Source of the DNA: Bacteriovoracaceae bacterium UBA6144
Lineage (GTDB): Bacteria; Bdellovibrionota; Bacteriovoracia; Bacteriovoracales; Bacteriovoracaceae
Assembly: GCA_002435705.1 (NCBI GenBank)
Contig: DIVA01000093.1
Coordinates: 16,723-80,722 of the forward strand
Direction: 5' to 3'
Length of the DNA: 64,000 nt
A program made the position numbers and the translations under genes. Under the pieces are notes generated by a model. It was not told the origin of the DNA, searched no databases, and saw only the letters and a program-made list of their open reading frames with translations. The stretch's first letter is position 1; the number at the start of each line of letters is the position of its first letter. Positions 45,177-54,144 of the stretch are shown in pieces.

Positions 45177-46083
45177 GTGAACTTTCAAAGGCCCGCAGGG
45201 CTTGCTTCAGGAATAAGAGACATTTTTTTGGAGCTTCTGCGTGAAGAGGAAGCATTGTTAAAAAATGTGAGGCCTCCACACAACGAATGAGTTTTAGGTT
45301 TAAGTTAAATTGTTGGGCGAGGTTGGTAAATTCAGATTTGTACGCCGGCTTGAAACCTTCTAAGGTCTCAGCATGGTTAATGAAGTCATAACCACCAAAA
45401 AAGCATTGAGAAAGTTTAGCAAAATCATAATAGGGGCTCATGAAATGATCCTTATCCTTGTTGCCGCGGGGATCGATGAGAAATAGTTTTCCATCTTCTA
45501 GAATAATGTTCGAAAGACAAAGATCGCCGTGACCAAAGAAAAGATCTTCTGCGTCGGAGTGATTGCTTAGTTTTTGCATTTGAAGTTGTATAGCTTGAGC
45601 GAATTCAAAAAAATGAGAAAAGTTATGAAGACTTATGATTTCATTAAGGGCAGTGACATTGGATAAATTAGAGATTCTAGGAATCCTTTCTAGGTCTCGT
45701 ATTTTAATGAAATCTATAAGTGCGATATTTTTCGCAATGGCAGCCTTCTTTGGGATATCAATAAAAAATTTTTCTAGCAGATGAATCAGTCGTTTAAAGT
45801 AGTCAGATTTTTCAGAGTCATCTTCAGCGTAAACGAAGTAGACACTCGCATCATAGTCTTTGATTTTTTTTATCTTATACCCAGTCGTCCATCTTCCTTT
45901 ATTTGAAACACCCAAGAAGCTTGGGAAGTAGGCATTCATTGATTGGGGTAATTGTTGATAGAATTCAATTTCAGAAAGTATCTTTTGTTCTGAAATTGAA
46001 CTTTTTATATAATAGTCTCCACAGTCAAGAAGGTCATTACCATCACGAGGCATGGTTTTTCTGTATCCACTCTTTAGCTTCAT
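45169..46083 (-). CDS. APH/choline-kinase-like phosphotransferase
   Basis: 304 residues. The kinase catalytic loop FFGHGDLCLSNIIL and the metal-binding LFLIDPRGNKDKD match aminoglycoside-phosphotransferase and choline-kinase folds. The N-terminal lobe is less typical. It overlaps the nucleotidyltransferase-HAD gene by 4 bp. By context it probably phosphorylates a sugar or amino alcohol that the next enzyme activates. Confidence 0.78.
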   Translation of the reverse strand: MKLKSGYRKTMPRDGNDLLDCGDYYIKSSISEQKILSEIEFYQQLPQSMNAYFPSFLGVSNKGRWTTGYKIKKIKDYDASVYFVYAEDDSEKSDYFKRLIHLLEKFFIDIPKKAAIAKNIALIDFIKIRDLERIPRISNLSNVTALNEIISLHNFSHFFEFAQAIQLQMQKLSNHSDAEDLFFGHGDLCLSNIILEDGKLFLIDPRGNKDKDHFMSPYYDFAKLSQCFFGGYDFINHAETLEGFKPAYKSEFTNLAQQFNLNLKLIRCVEASHFLTMLPLHAEAPKKCLLFLKQALRAFESSHD

Positions 46084-47219
46084 TTCGTCAGCTCGATAAG
46101 TTCTTCATAGCTCGAGTTTACAAATTCTTGAGGTCTTATCGCCTTGTCATCAATATAAAAGGAATTTTGGGCATAGGGTTTTCCAAAGCGGATCCCATCA
46201 TAGGGAACCTTGTGACGTTCTAGCCACTTCAGTGTGACAGCGCCGATGTTGCCAATAACAAGGGACTCATCGCCATGCTGAGTCTGCATATTTCGAGCAG
46301 TATAAATAATAATTTTGAATCCAAATCTTTTGTAATGCCTAATCTTCTCAATGACATCCAGCCTTGGTCTCTTCTTGTCGTAGCTGAGCTCTTTATCATC
46401 AATAGTAAGAGTGTTATCCAGATCGACCACAACGGTACCCGGTGGGTTGTCGTGAAGAAGCTGTTTAAGGTTCACATTCCAGTATTTATTTACTTGCTCA
46501 GGTGTTCCAAATGGCAGAAACAGATCACAGCCCACAACCTTGAAACGGTGACCCTGTTGAATAAGATGGTCGTAGAGAGCCGATACGTAGATCTCTTTTT
46601 GTGTATTGGCTTTATTTAGCAAAGCTTTTGCATGCTTAATAAAAAAATGAGTTTTACTAAAATAATAAAGTCCGACCGTTGCATTCTTTGAAATGATCTT
46701 CTTCTCGGCTATAGCTGTCGCGATATTAAACTTATCTGTTTTGACAAATGACCAAGCACTACCTGAAGCCTGAGCACAAGGGATGAGACCATCGAGCTCA
46801 CCACTCTCTCTTAATGCAAATAAAAACTCAGAAGACTTAAAGTAGGTATCACAATTCCAGATCGCAAGCCCGTGGTCTCTACGAAAGTATTTTTGCGCCG
46901 CCAAAGCTGTTTCCAATTGGCCACTGGTTGGCTTTAGAAGTTCGATAAAAACAATCTTGATCCACGGATAAATAATGATGAGTTTACTGGATAGATGTTT
47001 TGTGAGCTGATCTTCCTTTCTTGTGATGATGATAAGTTGATCTCCTGGAAGTAGCTCCAGGGAACTGATTGATCTCTCGATCATTGTCGAGCCCAATAGA
47101 TTTAGCATAGGCTTGGGTTTGAGAATTGTGTTTTGCTTGAAGCGCTCAGACTTTCCAGCCGCACACACAACCCAATCAATGCCTGATCGTTTAACTATTT
47201 TATTTCGTGCTCTTTTCAT
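46080..47219 (-). CDS. Nucleotidyltransferase fused to HAD phosphatase (EcbF-like)
   Basis: 379 residues with two domains. Residues about 15-240 form a sugar-nucleotidyltransferase fold (WVVCAAGKSERFKQN, KPKPMLNLLGSTMIE, IWNCDTYF). Residues about 255-375 form a HAD domain of the capsule EcbF/BcbF kind (VVVDLDNTLTIDD, IIIYTARNM, SFYIDDKAIRP). The pairing of an activating enzyme and a phosphatase in one chain suggests synthesis of an unusual activated sugar or alcohol for a surface glycan. Divergent from 47277 with a 57-base AT-rich gap. Confidence 0.82.
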   Translation of the reverse strand: MKRARNKIVKRSGIDWVVCAAGKSERFKQNTILKPKPMLNLLGSTMIERSISSLELLPGDQLIIITRKEDQLTKHLSSKLIIIYPWIKIVFIELLKPTSGQLETALAAQKYFRRDHGLAIWNCDTYFKSSEFLFALRESGELDGLIPCAQASGSAWSFVKTDKFNIATAIAEKKIISKNATVGLYYFSKTHFFIKHAKALLNKANTQKEIYVSALYDHLIQQGHRFKVVGCDLFLPFGTPEQVNKYWNVNLKQLLHDNPPGTVVVDLDNTLTIDDKELSYDKKRPRLDVIEKIRHYKRFGFKIIIYTARNMQTQHGDESLVIGNIGAVTLKWLERHKVPYDGIRFGKPYAQNSFYIDDKAIRPQEFVNSSYEELIELTK

Positions 47220-47276
47220 AAAATCTCGTTAGTCATTTAATTTTAGTATAAAATAATATTTTTTGAGATTTTATTT

Positions 47277-49025
47277 ATGAGCAATACCAAAAGATTATGG
47301 ACTGCCTTTTGTCGATTGCGACAGAGTCATTCATTTATTTTGTACTCTATCCTCTTTTCTCTGTTCGTTTTCTGTCTGCTCCTGACTCGACCATGGTTTA
47401 CTCCTGTTGTTATCCAGGGAGAGCATAATGGCAATATTGAGATTAAATTTGAGCGAACTGATGGAACAGAATTCGTCAAGAAATACACTTTTGCCTCAAA
47501 TCCTCCCGAACTTCGATTCCACTCCCTTCGACCCCTTGAGATTAAAGGTTTGTCTGAAAGTATTTCTATTAAAATCAATGCGGTTGAATACATTCTAAAA
47601 AATGATATGACCCTTAAGGTGACCGAATGGCCTTCCGTACGCTTTAAGCTCAGGCCCTTGCTCTTTATTCATTTACTCTCGATCGTAGCTGGTTTTTTAT
47701 TCTATTTTATTTTATCAAGCATGAGTCTGCTCAAGGGAAATAAAACTGCGTTTATAATTCTTTTCTTTTTAGTCTTATTTTATGGAATCTCAAGCCCAGG
47801 AATATTTTGGTTCGACACCTACGTGAATCTTGATACGGCCGCGACCTATGGGCTCAGTGAATTCACAGGAGTCGTCTACAGTGGTCTCTTGATGGGTCTC
47901 TATCAAGTGTTTCCTAGTTTCGCGCTCATTCATTGGTTAAATTTTTTTATTGTGGCGTTTTGCATCCTCAGCATCTATTTAGATACGAAATCTAAAAAAG
48001 AAAAACTTTTTTTTGCTCTCGGACTAGTTGTGATTTTGATTTACCCCGCCAATACAAACTTTAATATCTCAAGTAATAGAGATGTTGCTGCCATGTGGGT
48101 CCTTGGGTTATTTTTGCTCCAACTCTTAAAACATCGTTTTGATAGTAATCAGTTACAAACTCGAGCCTCTTTTTGGTTTTTGTTAACTCTCTCTTGTGGT
48201 TTGAGATTAGAGTTTATCTATGTGGTGATACTGCTAATTCCTTTGATGCTTTTGAAAAAGAAATTTAAACTATTTTCTGGGACTGTTCTTATCGTTGGAA
48301 GCCTTCTACTTATTAATCACGTCATCATCTCTCCAGGGGACAGGAACGCCTATCAGTCGACGGCCTTTATTAATCCTTTGAGCTATATTCTTAAGAAGAA
48401 ATATCCTGACAAACTTCCAGATGAAGTTGATAAGCGATTAGGTAGTTACTTTAAAAACTCGCATTTGGTAGATCACTACTCAGAGTTTGAAATCAATCCT
48501 TTTCATTATGGTGGAGTGAATTCATCTGCGAGTCCTGAGGACTATCGTCAGTTTCGTAGTTCTGCTCTCACTCTTATTTATGAAAACATGGGCCTATTCA
48601 TAGAAAACCGACTTAAGTTTATTCGATCTATGTTTGGTTTCTCTTATCTGAAGCCGAGCATTGGTTATTTAAATGAATATGAACAAAACCCCTACCTTCT
48701 TCTCATCATGGAGAGATTAGGTTTCCAGCCTGAGAAAAAATTCAGCAATAATCCATTCATTAAGTTCTATGGACTTGATCTTGTTAAATATTCCGAGTGG
48801 TTTATGAGTTATTTCCTAGCGGTTTTACTATTATTGATAGGACTCTTCAGTCGCAATAAATCATTCTTCTTGGTTCTAACGATACTACTTTTGAGAACGG
48901 CCATTGTCGTTCTCACCGCACCAGCACCCATGTATAAGTATAATTTTGTGATCTGGGTGGTGGCTTGTTTTTCACTGGTTTATATCCAGCAGCACAAGCA
49001 AGCAAACGCAGCCTTGAAAACCTAG
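47277..49025 (+). CDS. Polytopic membrane protein, GT-C-like
   Basis: 582 residues. The first helix (ILYSILFSLFVFCLLLT) is followed by a beta-rich extracytoplasmic segment (about 45-120), then about ten membrane helices and a soluble loop near 370-460. The loop GIFWFDTYVNLDTAATYGLSEFTG, with acidic residues after a helix, resembles GT-C transferases or the DUF6020 group. The family call is tentative. The last bases overlap the convergent rsfS gene by 4. Confidence 0.62.
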   Translation: MSNTKRLWTAFCRLRQSHSFILYSILFSLFVFCLLLTRPWFTPVVIQGEHNGNIEIKFERTDGTEFVKKYTFASNPPELRFHSLRPLEIKGLSESISIKINAVEYILKNDMTLKVTEWPSVRFKLRPLLFIHLLSIVAGFLFYFILSSMSLLKGNKTAFIILFFLVLFYGISSPGIFWFDTYVNLDTAATYGLSEFTGVVYSGLLMGLYQVFPSFALIHWLNFFIVAFCILSIYLDTKSKKEKLFFALGLVVILIYPANTNFNISSNRDVAAMWVLGLFLLQLLKHRFDSNQLQTRASFWFLLTLSCGLRLEFIYVVILLIPLMLLKKKFKLFSGTVLIVGSLLLINHVIISPGDRNAYQSTAFINPLSYILKKKYPDKLPDEVDKRLGSYFKNSHLVDHYSEFEINPFHYGGVNSSASPEDYRQFRSSALTLIYENMGLFIENRLKFIRSMFGFSYLKPSIGYLNEYEQNPYLLLIMERLGFQPEKKFSNNPFIKFYGLDLVKYSEWFMSYFLAVLLLLIGLFSRNKSFFLVLTILLLRTAIVVLTAPAPMYKYNFVIWVVACFSLVYIQQHKQANAALKT

Positions 49026-49483
49026 AAAAATCCTTTCAGATTATCGTTATCTTTTGTCGCAGGAGTTGCCGCTCCAAAGTAAAACTCATCAGGAATTTTT
49101 ATCAAAGGTCGCTCTCCAAAGACATGATCAAGATCGTACACGTCACGCGTTGATTCTTGAAAGACGTGGACAATAATATCTCCTGTGTCGAGGAGAATCC
49201 AATCAGCGCTGCCGTAGCCTTCTACGGATTGAATTTTGACATCTATTTTTCTAAAAGTGCGGCCGATTTCATCAACCATGGCTTTGGCTTGTGTCGTATT
49301 TTGTGCTGTGGCCACAACGTTGTAGTCACAGAGGATTCCCCCCTTGGTCATATCAAAAATCTTAAGATTTTCGCCTTTGAAGTCAGCAATGATGCGCGTG
49401 GCGAGCATGGCGTGATTTAGAGGAAATTCCCAAGAGCTATTTTCGAGAATTGTTTTGTATTGTGTATTGAGTTCTGTTGTCAT
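49022..49483 (-). CDS. rsfS: Ribosomal silencing factor RsfS
   Basis: 153 residues, Iojap/RsfS family. Core motifs are DFKGENLKIFDMTKGGILCDYNVVATAQNTTQAKAMVDEI, VEGYGSADWILLDTGDIIVHVFQ and RDVYDLDHVFG. It binds ribosomal protein L14 to block subunit joining under starvation. It follows obgE with a 3-base gap, a common pairing. Confidence 0.92.
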   Translation of the reverse strand: MTTELNTQYKTILENSSWEFPLNHAMLATRIIADFKGENLKIFDMTKGGILCDYNVVATAQNTTQAKAMVDEIGRTFRKIDVKIQSVEGYGSADWILLDTGDIIVHVFQESTRDVYDLDHVFGERPLIKIPDEFYFGAATPATKDNDNLKGFF

Positions 49484-49486
49484 GGC

Positions 49487-50488
49487 TTAAGCCTCTTCTT
49501 TTGTTGCAAGCATCAAGCGCTTGAGTAAATCAATGTTGCGACCAGAAACAGAAGAAATAGGCAGAACTTTTTTATCAAGCTGCTGCTCCATAAAACTTCT
49601 AAACTTCTCAATCTCAACTTCAGTCATCGCATCAATTTTAGTTAAACAGATGATCTCTTTCTTATTCAGAAGATCTGTATCGTATTTTTCTAATTCTTCT
49701 CTAATCGTTGTGTATGCTTCCATGACTTCGAATTCTTCGATGAACATCGAGCAATCAATTAAGTGCACGAGTGCACTGGTGCGTTCTATGTGTTTGAGGA
49801 ACGCAATTCCCAGGCCCTTGCCCTCAGAGGCTCCTTCAATCAAACCTGGAATATCAGCCACGACGATTGTTTTCTCGTCTACTTCAGCTACTCCCAGATT
49901 AGGTTCAAGGGTAGTAAAGGGGTAGTCCGCAATTTTAGGTCTTGCTGCACTGATGGTAGAGATAAGAGTTGATTTTCCTGCATTCGGAAGACCAATCAGC
50001 GCAATATCTGCCAGAAGTTTGAGTTCCAAGCGAAGAGGGAGCTCAACTCCGGGTTCACCTTTTTGAGCATAGTGAGGAGCACGATTAGTGGAGGTCTGAA
50101 AAAAAGCATTTCCCATCCCACCACGACCACCTTCGGCAGCAATAAATTCTTGGCCATGCTCAGAGAGGTCACAGATCAGATCTCCCGTTTCTCGGTGATA
50201 AACTAAAGTCCCTACCGGAACACGCAGAATAAGATGGGCTCCTGTGGCACCGTCCATCTGAGAGCCAGCACCCTTGATGCCGCTTTCAGCTTCGAAAACT
50301 TTTTTGCCACGAAAGTGCATGAGAGTGTTGAAATTTTCATCGGCGACAAAAACCACGTTTCCACCCGAACCGCCGTTTCCGCCGTCAGGGCCGCCGCGCG
50401 GAACATACTTTTCGCGACGCCAGCCCACGCAACCGTTTCCACCGCTGCCGGACCTTACAAGAACTTCAACTTCATCAATAAACTTCAT
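49487..50488 (-). CDS. obgE: GTPase ObgE/CgtA
   Basis: 333 residues. The glycine-rich Obg fold (1-160: GSGGNGCVGWRREKYVPRGGPDGGNGGSGG) is followed by a G domain with G1 IGLPNAGKST, G2/G3 DYPFTTLEPNLG and VADIPGLIEGASEGKGLG, and G4 LTKID. It is a ribosome-assembly and stress GTPase. It is separated from rpmA by a terminator, so it should have its own promoter in the 93-base gap. Confidence 0.95.
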   Translation of the reverse strand: MKFIDEVEVLVRSGSGGNGCVGWRREKYVPRGGPDGGNGGSGGNVVFVADENFNTLMHFRGKKVFEAESGIKGAGSQMDGATGAHLILRVPVGTLVYHRETGDLICDLSEHGQEFIAAEGGRGGMGNAFFQTSTNRAPHYAQKGEPGVELPLRLELKLLADIALIGLPNAGKSTLISTISAARPKIADYPFTTLEPNLGVAEVDEKTIVVADIPGLIEGASEGKGLGIAFLKHIERTSALVHLIDCSMFIEEFEVMEAYTTIREELEKYDTDLLNKKEIICLTKIDAMTEVEIEKFRSFMEQQLDKKVLPISSVSGRNIDLLKRLMLATKEEA

Positions 50489-50514
50489 AGGGGGACTTAT
50501 ATGACATACGACAC

Positions 50515-50550
50515 AAAATAAAAAGGGAGCAATGACTTGCTCCCTATTTT
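50515..50550 (-). terminator. Rho-independent terminator after rplU-rpmA
   Basis: AGGGAGCAA and TTGCTCCCT form a perfect 9-bp stem with a 4-base loop. T-rich tracts flank it on both strands. On the minus strand it lies just after rpmA and ends in TTTTTATTTT. Confidence 0.9.
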
Positions 50551-50581
50551 ATTTTACGACTAAAATTTGAACTTTTTTAAA

Positions 50582-50836
50582 TTACGCCGGAACGATAGAG
50601 ATGATTTTCTGGCTCTTTGTGAACCATGAGAACTTCACTTTACCTGGGCACATAGCATAGATCGTGAAATCACGACCCATACGAACGTTCTTGCCAGGGT
50701 GGAACTTAGTTCCCTTCTGACGAACAACGATCATTCCTGTTTCTACTACTTCGCCACCGAATTTTTTTACACCACGATATTTTGGGTTAGAGTCACGTCC
50801 GTTAGAGGTCGAACCACCCGATTTCTTGTGTGCCAT
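50582..50836 (-). CDS. rpmA: 50S ribosomal protein L27
   Basis: 84 residues: [40 protein letters not shown] and [17 protein letters not shown] are the L27 signature. It has no N-terminal cleavage extension of the Firmicutes type. It follows rplU after 23 bases. Confidence 0.97.
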   Translation of the reverse strand: MAHKKSGGSTSNGRDSNPKYRGVKKFGGEVVETGMIVVRQKGTKFHPGKNVRMGRDFTIYAMCPGKVKFSWFTKSQKIISIVPA

Positions 50837-50859
50837 GGGTTATCTCCTGATTTCTTTAA

Positions 50860-51225
50860 TTATTTAGTTAAGCGCTTGGCGTTTTTATGGCCAGCATCCA
50901 TCTTAGCAACTCCGCCCTTACCATCATTGATTTCAGTGATCACAAGACCAGTGAAATTCTGACGGTGACCGTTTTTTCTACGGAAGCCACCAGGTGAGCG
51001 TCTAAGAACGAAAATTTTACGAGTGCGGCCTTGCTTTACAACTTGAGCCACAACTTTTGCGCCAGTGACCGTCGGAGCGCCAACGAGAGTTTTATCTCCG
51101 CCGATGAAAAGAACTTTATCAAGTTCAACTGTCTTACCTTCTTCAACGTCGATTTTTTCTACGTCAATGAGGTCACCAGGTGACACCTTATATTGGTGGC
51201 CCTTGATTTCCACAACACTATACAT
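50860..51225 (-). CDS. rplU: 50S ribosomal protein L21
   Basis: 121 residues: MYSVVEIKGHQYKVSPGDLI, VTGAKVVAQVVKQGRTRKI and the NGHRQNFTGLVITEI block are typical of L21. It has an extra basic tail of about 15 residues compared with E. coli. The start at 51225 has GAAGGAG upstream. The frame stays open far upstream, but that part has no L21 similarity. Confidence 0.96.
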   Translation of the reverse strand: MYSVVEIKGHQYKVSPGDLIDVEKIDVEEGKTVELDKVLFIGGDKTLVGAPTVTGAKVVAQVVKQGRTRKIFVLRRSPGGFRRKNGHRQNFTGLVITEINDGKGGVAKMDAGHKNAKRLTK

Positions 51226-51303
51226 GCGAACTCCTTCGAGAATAACCATCTGCCGGGGAGGGAGGTCCCTACTTGTTTGCCCTAGATGAGTTTTAGATGG
51301 ATG

Positions 51304-51332
51304 TTTATAGAGGGAAACGGGGGGGATGTCAA
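51304..51332 (-). promoter_or_regulatory. Sigma-70 promoter of rplU-rpmA
   Basis: On the minus strand TTGACA (51332-51327) and TATAAA (51309-51304) are separated by exactly 17 bases. This is a near-perfect sigma-70 promoter with an unusual C-rich spacer. It would give a 5' leader of about 70 bases before rplU. Confidence 0.78.
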
Positions 51333-51427
51333 TCCAATAGGCTGAATTGTCAAAGGTCTTGAAAGCCTCAAAAAAAATTAAATTTACCCAACCTCGAGTT
51401 ATACTATGATTAACCTCTGGGGGAGAA

Positions 51428-52792
51428 ATGGGCAAAAGAGATAATGAGTCATTCATTGAGTACAAGCAACGCGTAATGAACCCGATTTCAAGTTCATTTT
51501 GCGCTGCAAAATGGTTTAACGCCACTATTTGGCTGGGCTCAGGCCATACGACCAGCTGCCACCACCCTCCAGGTCATGCCATAGATCCAGTAGCGGTGAA
51601 GGAAAATTATAAGCTTTTGCATAATACGCCGCACAAGAAAAAGTGTCGTGATGAAATGCAAAAGGGCGATCGTCCCAAAGAGTGCGAGTACTGTTGGAAA
51701 ATTGAAGATATTCAGCGGGACAACGTCAGTGATCGAATTTTTAAAACCGTGCTCTATGATGAAAAAGATATCGATTGGGCGGGAAAGCTTGATCCGCAAG
51801 CCGATGTCGATCTGAAGACACTGGAAATTGCCTTTGATCGTACCTGTAACTTTGCCTGTTCTTATTGTAACCCAGCTTTCAGTACCACTTGGGCCAATGA
51901 CGTCAGAGATAAGGGAGCTTATCAAAAACTCAAAAGTGATGGTCGTGGCCACTTCACTCATGCTCACGATGAGGCTCAGCCCTACCTGAGAAATGAAGAA
52001 AACCCTTACATCACAGCTTTCTGGAAGTGGTGGCCGGAACTCAGTCAAACTCTGATGGAGTTACGTGTGACAGGCGGAGAGCCCATGCTCTCGCCGGATG
52101 TGTGGAAACTTCTGGATTTGATGGAGAAAAATCCCAGTAAGATGCAATTTGCGCTTAACTCAAATCTTGGTGGAAAAGACGAGTTGATAGAGCGTTTAAT
52201 CGAGAAGAGCCAAAAAATTCAAAACTTCGATCTCTATACTTCAAATGAAAGTCTCGGCAGCCATGCAGAGTACATCCGTGATGGGATTAATTCGGAGCGC
52301 TGGTGGACTAATCTTGAGAAAGTCATCACGAGGGGGAATTTTCGTCAGGTGCACGTGATGATGACGATTAATTCTCTTTGTCTTTTTTCAGTGACCGAGT
52401 TCATGGATCGTCTGGTTGAGTTCAAACGCAAACATGGTCGTAACAAGCCCTTGTGGTCTGTGAATATTTTGCGTTTTCCTTCTTTTCAAAACTGTCTGAC
52501 CTTGCCTGAAGATATTCGAACCGAGAGAAAGCAGCACATCGAGCGCTGGCTTGATAAAACTAAACGTGAAGAACTGATTCATGACTTCGAGCGAGTAAGT
52601 GTGGAAAGACTGGTGGATTATTTAGATGTGGTGAAGACACCTCACCAAGACAGTTCCCCACTGGAGATTTTACAGCGAGATTTTAAAAATTTCTTTCTTC
52701 AGTACGACACTCGTCGAGGAAAAAATATCAGGACTGCCTTTGCTGATCATGCGCGATTTATCGAATGGTTTGAGAGTGTAAAGGTTGATTGA
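51428..52792 (+). CDS. Radical SAM protein 1, N-terminal twitch type (long class)
   Basis: 454 residues. The N-terminal auxiliary-cluster block has C25 (FCAAKW), C44 (TTSCHHP), C73, and C86/C89 (ECEYCW). The radical SAM core motif is C140-x3-C144-x2-C147 (CNFACSYC), followed by GGEP at 216-219. The C terminus has YDTRRGKN. The extra cysteines ahead of the core suggest a second Fe-S cluster at the N terminus rather than after the core as in SPASM enzymes. GGGGGAG precedes the ATG. It is the first gene of the array and is very similar to radical SAM 7 (59734). Substrate unknown. Confidence 0.88.
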   Translation: MGKRDNESFIEYKQRVMNPISSSFCAAKWFNATIWLGSGHTTSCHHPPGHAIDPVAVKENYKLLHNTPHKKKCRDEMQKGDRPKECEYCWKIEDIQRDNVSDRIFKTVLYDEKDIDWAGKLDPQADVDLKTLEIAFDRTCNFACSYCNPAFSTTWANDVRDKGAYQKLKSDGRGHFTHAHDEAQPYLRNEENPYITAFWKWWPELSQTLMELRVTGGEPMLSPDVWKLLDLMEKNPSKMQFALNSNLGGKDELIERLIEKSQKIQNFDLYTSNESLGSHAEYIRDGINSERWWTNLEKVITRGNFRQVHVMMTINSLCLFSVTEFMDRLVEFKRKHGRNKPLWSVNILRFPSFQNCLTLPEDIRTERKQHIERWLDKTKREELIHDFERVSVERLVDYLDVVKTPHQDSSPLEILQRDFKNFFLQYDTRRGKNIRTAFADHARFIEWFESVKVD

Positions 52793-54144
52793 TGAAATTC
52801 AAGACTGATCCCAAAAAAGATCCGCTCTTTTGCATGGCCCCTTGGACCCATACTTTTATTAGCCCACAGAGTGAGAGAAGACTTTGTTGTGCCAGTCGAG
52901 AAAAGCCAAGCTATATCCAGCAGTACATTGACCAAGACGGCGGGGATATGAGTGATAAACTCTATCAACCTCTGTCGCTAGAAGAGCACTGGAACAGTGA
53001 TTACATGAAAGCCATTCGACTCAAAATGATGAATGGTGAGCCCGTTCCTGAGTGTGAGATTTGCCAGAGTCAGCGATTACATATTTACACCTACAAAGAT
53101 TATTTTACCAAAGCACTCTTCGCGCACTTGTTGGATAAAGTCGAAGATGCCACTCATGCTGATGGCAGCACTGACTGGCGACCGAGATCTTTTGATTATC
53201 GGTTTTCCAATATGTGCAATTTTAAATGTCGCATGTGTGGGGAGCAATTATCATCAGCATGGGAGCACGAAAAAAAACAAGCTGGATTCTGGAGCCCTAA
53301 GGATCAGCCTTGGATGATTCCTGAGGTGAGAGATAAAATCGATAAATTTACGGAAGATGTCGTTGAAAAAGAATTTGACGCCGCTGTAGAACGAGGTGAT
53401 TTAGAAGAGATTTACTGGGTGGGGGGCGAGCCCAGTATCTGGCCCAAACATTGGGAGACGATGGCCCGAATCATTGAGAAAGGGGATGCGCACAAAGTTC
53501 ACGTTCGCTACAACACAAACCTCGCTCTCATCTCGTGGAAAGGAAAACACCTCTTCAAGGACTACCTCCCACCATTTAAAAGTTATCAAGTCTGCGCCAG
53601 TATCGATGCTGCCGGTAAAATAGGTGAGTTCGTGAGAACTGGGCTTGAGTGGAATAAGTGGCTCGAGCACTTTGAATCGGGTGTCCCCTTTATCAAACTG
53701 CGTGGCCCCGACAGTCTTGTGATGGATCTCACTCTAACACTACCTGGCCTCTTTGGGATTGAGGAGCTCTTGGATCATGCTCTTCGCTTAAATGTGAAGA
53801 TGTATGTGAAGATTGTCTTTGCATTTGACCCATCGGTCATGATGTCTCCCCTTGCTTTACCTAAAGAGCTGCTTGTTCCCTATTTGGATAAACTCATTAA
53901 GCGGATAGAGCCAAAAATAAACCAAAAAACGATGGTTCTTCTTGAGACCTTACAAGCACTCAAAGAGAGACAGACGTTCATGGAAGAATATCCCAATTGG
54001 AAAGATGGATTTGTGCGCGGAAGAAATTTCATGCAAGACCTCGCTCGCCTCAGAGGTGATGGAACACGGGGGAGATTGAGGATTGAGGATATTTTTGCAG
54101 AAGAGCCTGAGATTTTGCGCTGGTGGGAAGGAAAGTATTTATGA
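52792..54144 (+). CDS. Radical SAM protein 2, N-terminal twitch type (short class)
   Basis: 450 residues. N-terminal block: C14 (FCMAPW), C32-C33 (LCCAS) and C88/C91 (ECEIC). The core is C142-x3-C146-x2-C149 (CNFKCRMC), followed by GGEP in YWVGGEPSIW. It is the most divergent of the short class: longer between the blocks, and its C terminus (IEDIFAEEPEILRWWEGKYL) keeps only part of the D..R...FPE ending shared by the others. Start and upstream stop overlap by 1 base (TGATG). Confidence 0.88.
   Translation: MKFKTDPKKDPLFCMAPWTHTFISPQSERRLCCASREKPSYIQQYIDQDGGDMSDKLYQPLSLEEHWNSDYMKAIRLKMMNGEPVPECEICQSQRLHIYTYKDYFTKALFAHLLDKVEDATHADGSTDWRPRSFDYRFSNMCNFKCRMCGEQLSSAWEHEKKQAGFWSPKDQPWMIPEVRDKIDKFTEDVVEKEFDAAVERGDLEEIYWVGGEPSIWPKHWETMARIIEKGDAHKVHVRYNTNLALISWKGKHLFKDYLPPFKSYQVCASIDAAGKIGEFVRTGLEWNKWLEHFESGVPFIKLRGPDSLVMDLTLTLPGLFGIEELLDHALRLNVKMYVKIVFAFDPSVMMSPLALPKELLVPYLDKLIKRIEPKINQKTMVLLETLQALKERQTFMEEYPNWKDGFVRGRNFMQDLARLRGDGTRGRLRIEDIFAEEPEILRWWEGKYL

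Noticed and set aside
51226..51525. Upstream open frame extending rplU by 100 codons
   Set aside because: The extension has no L21 similarity, crosses the sigma-70 promoter, and a strong ribosome binding site marks the start at 51225.
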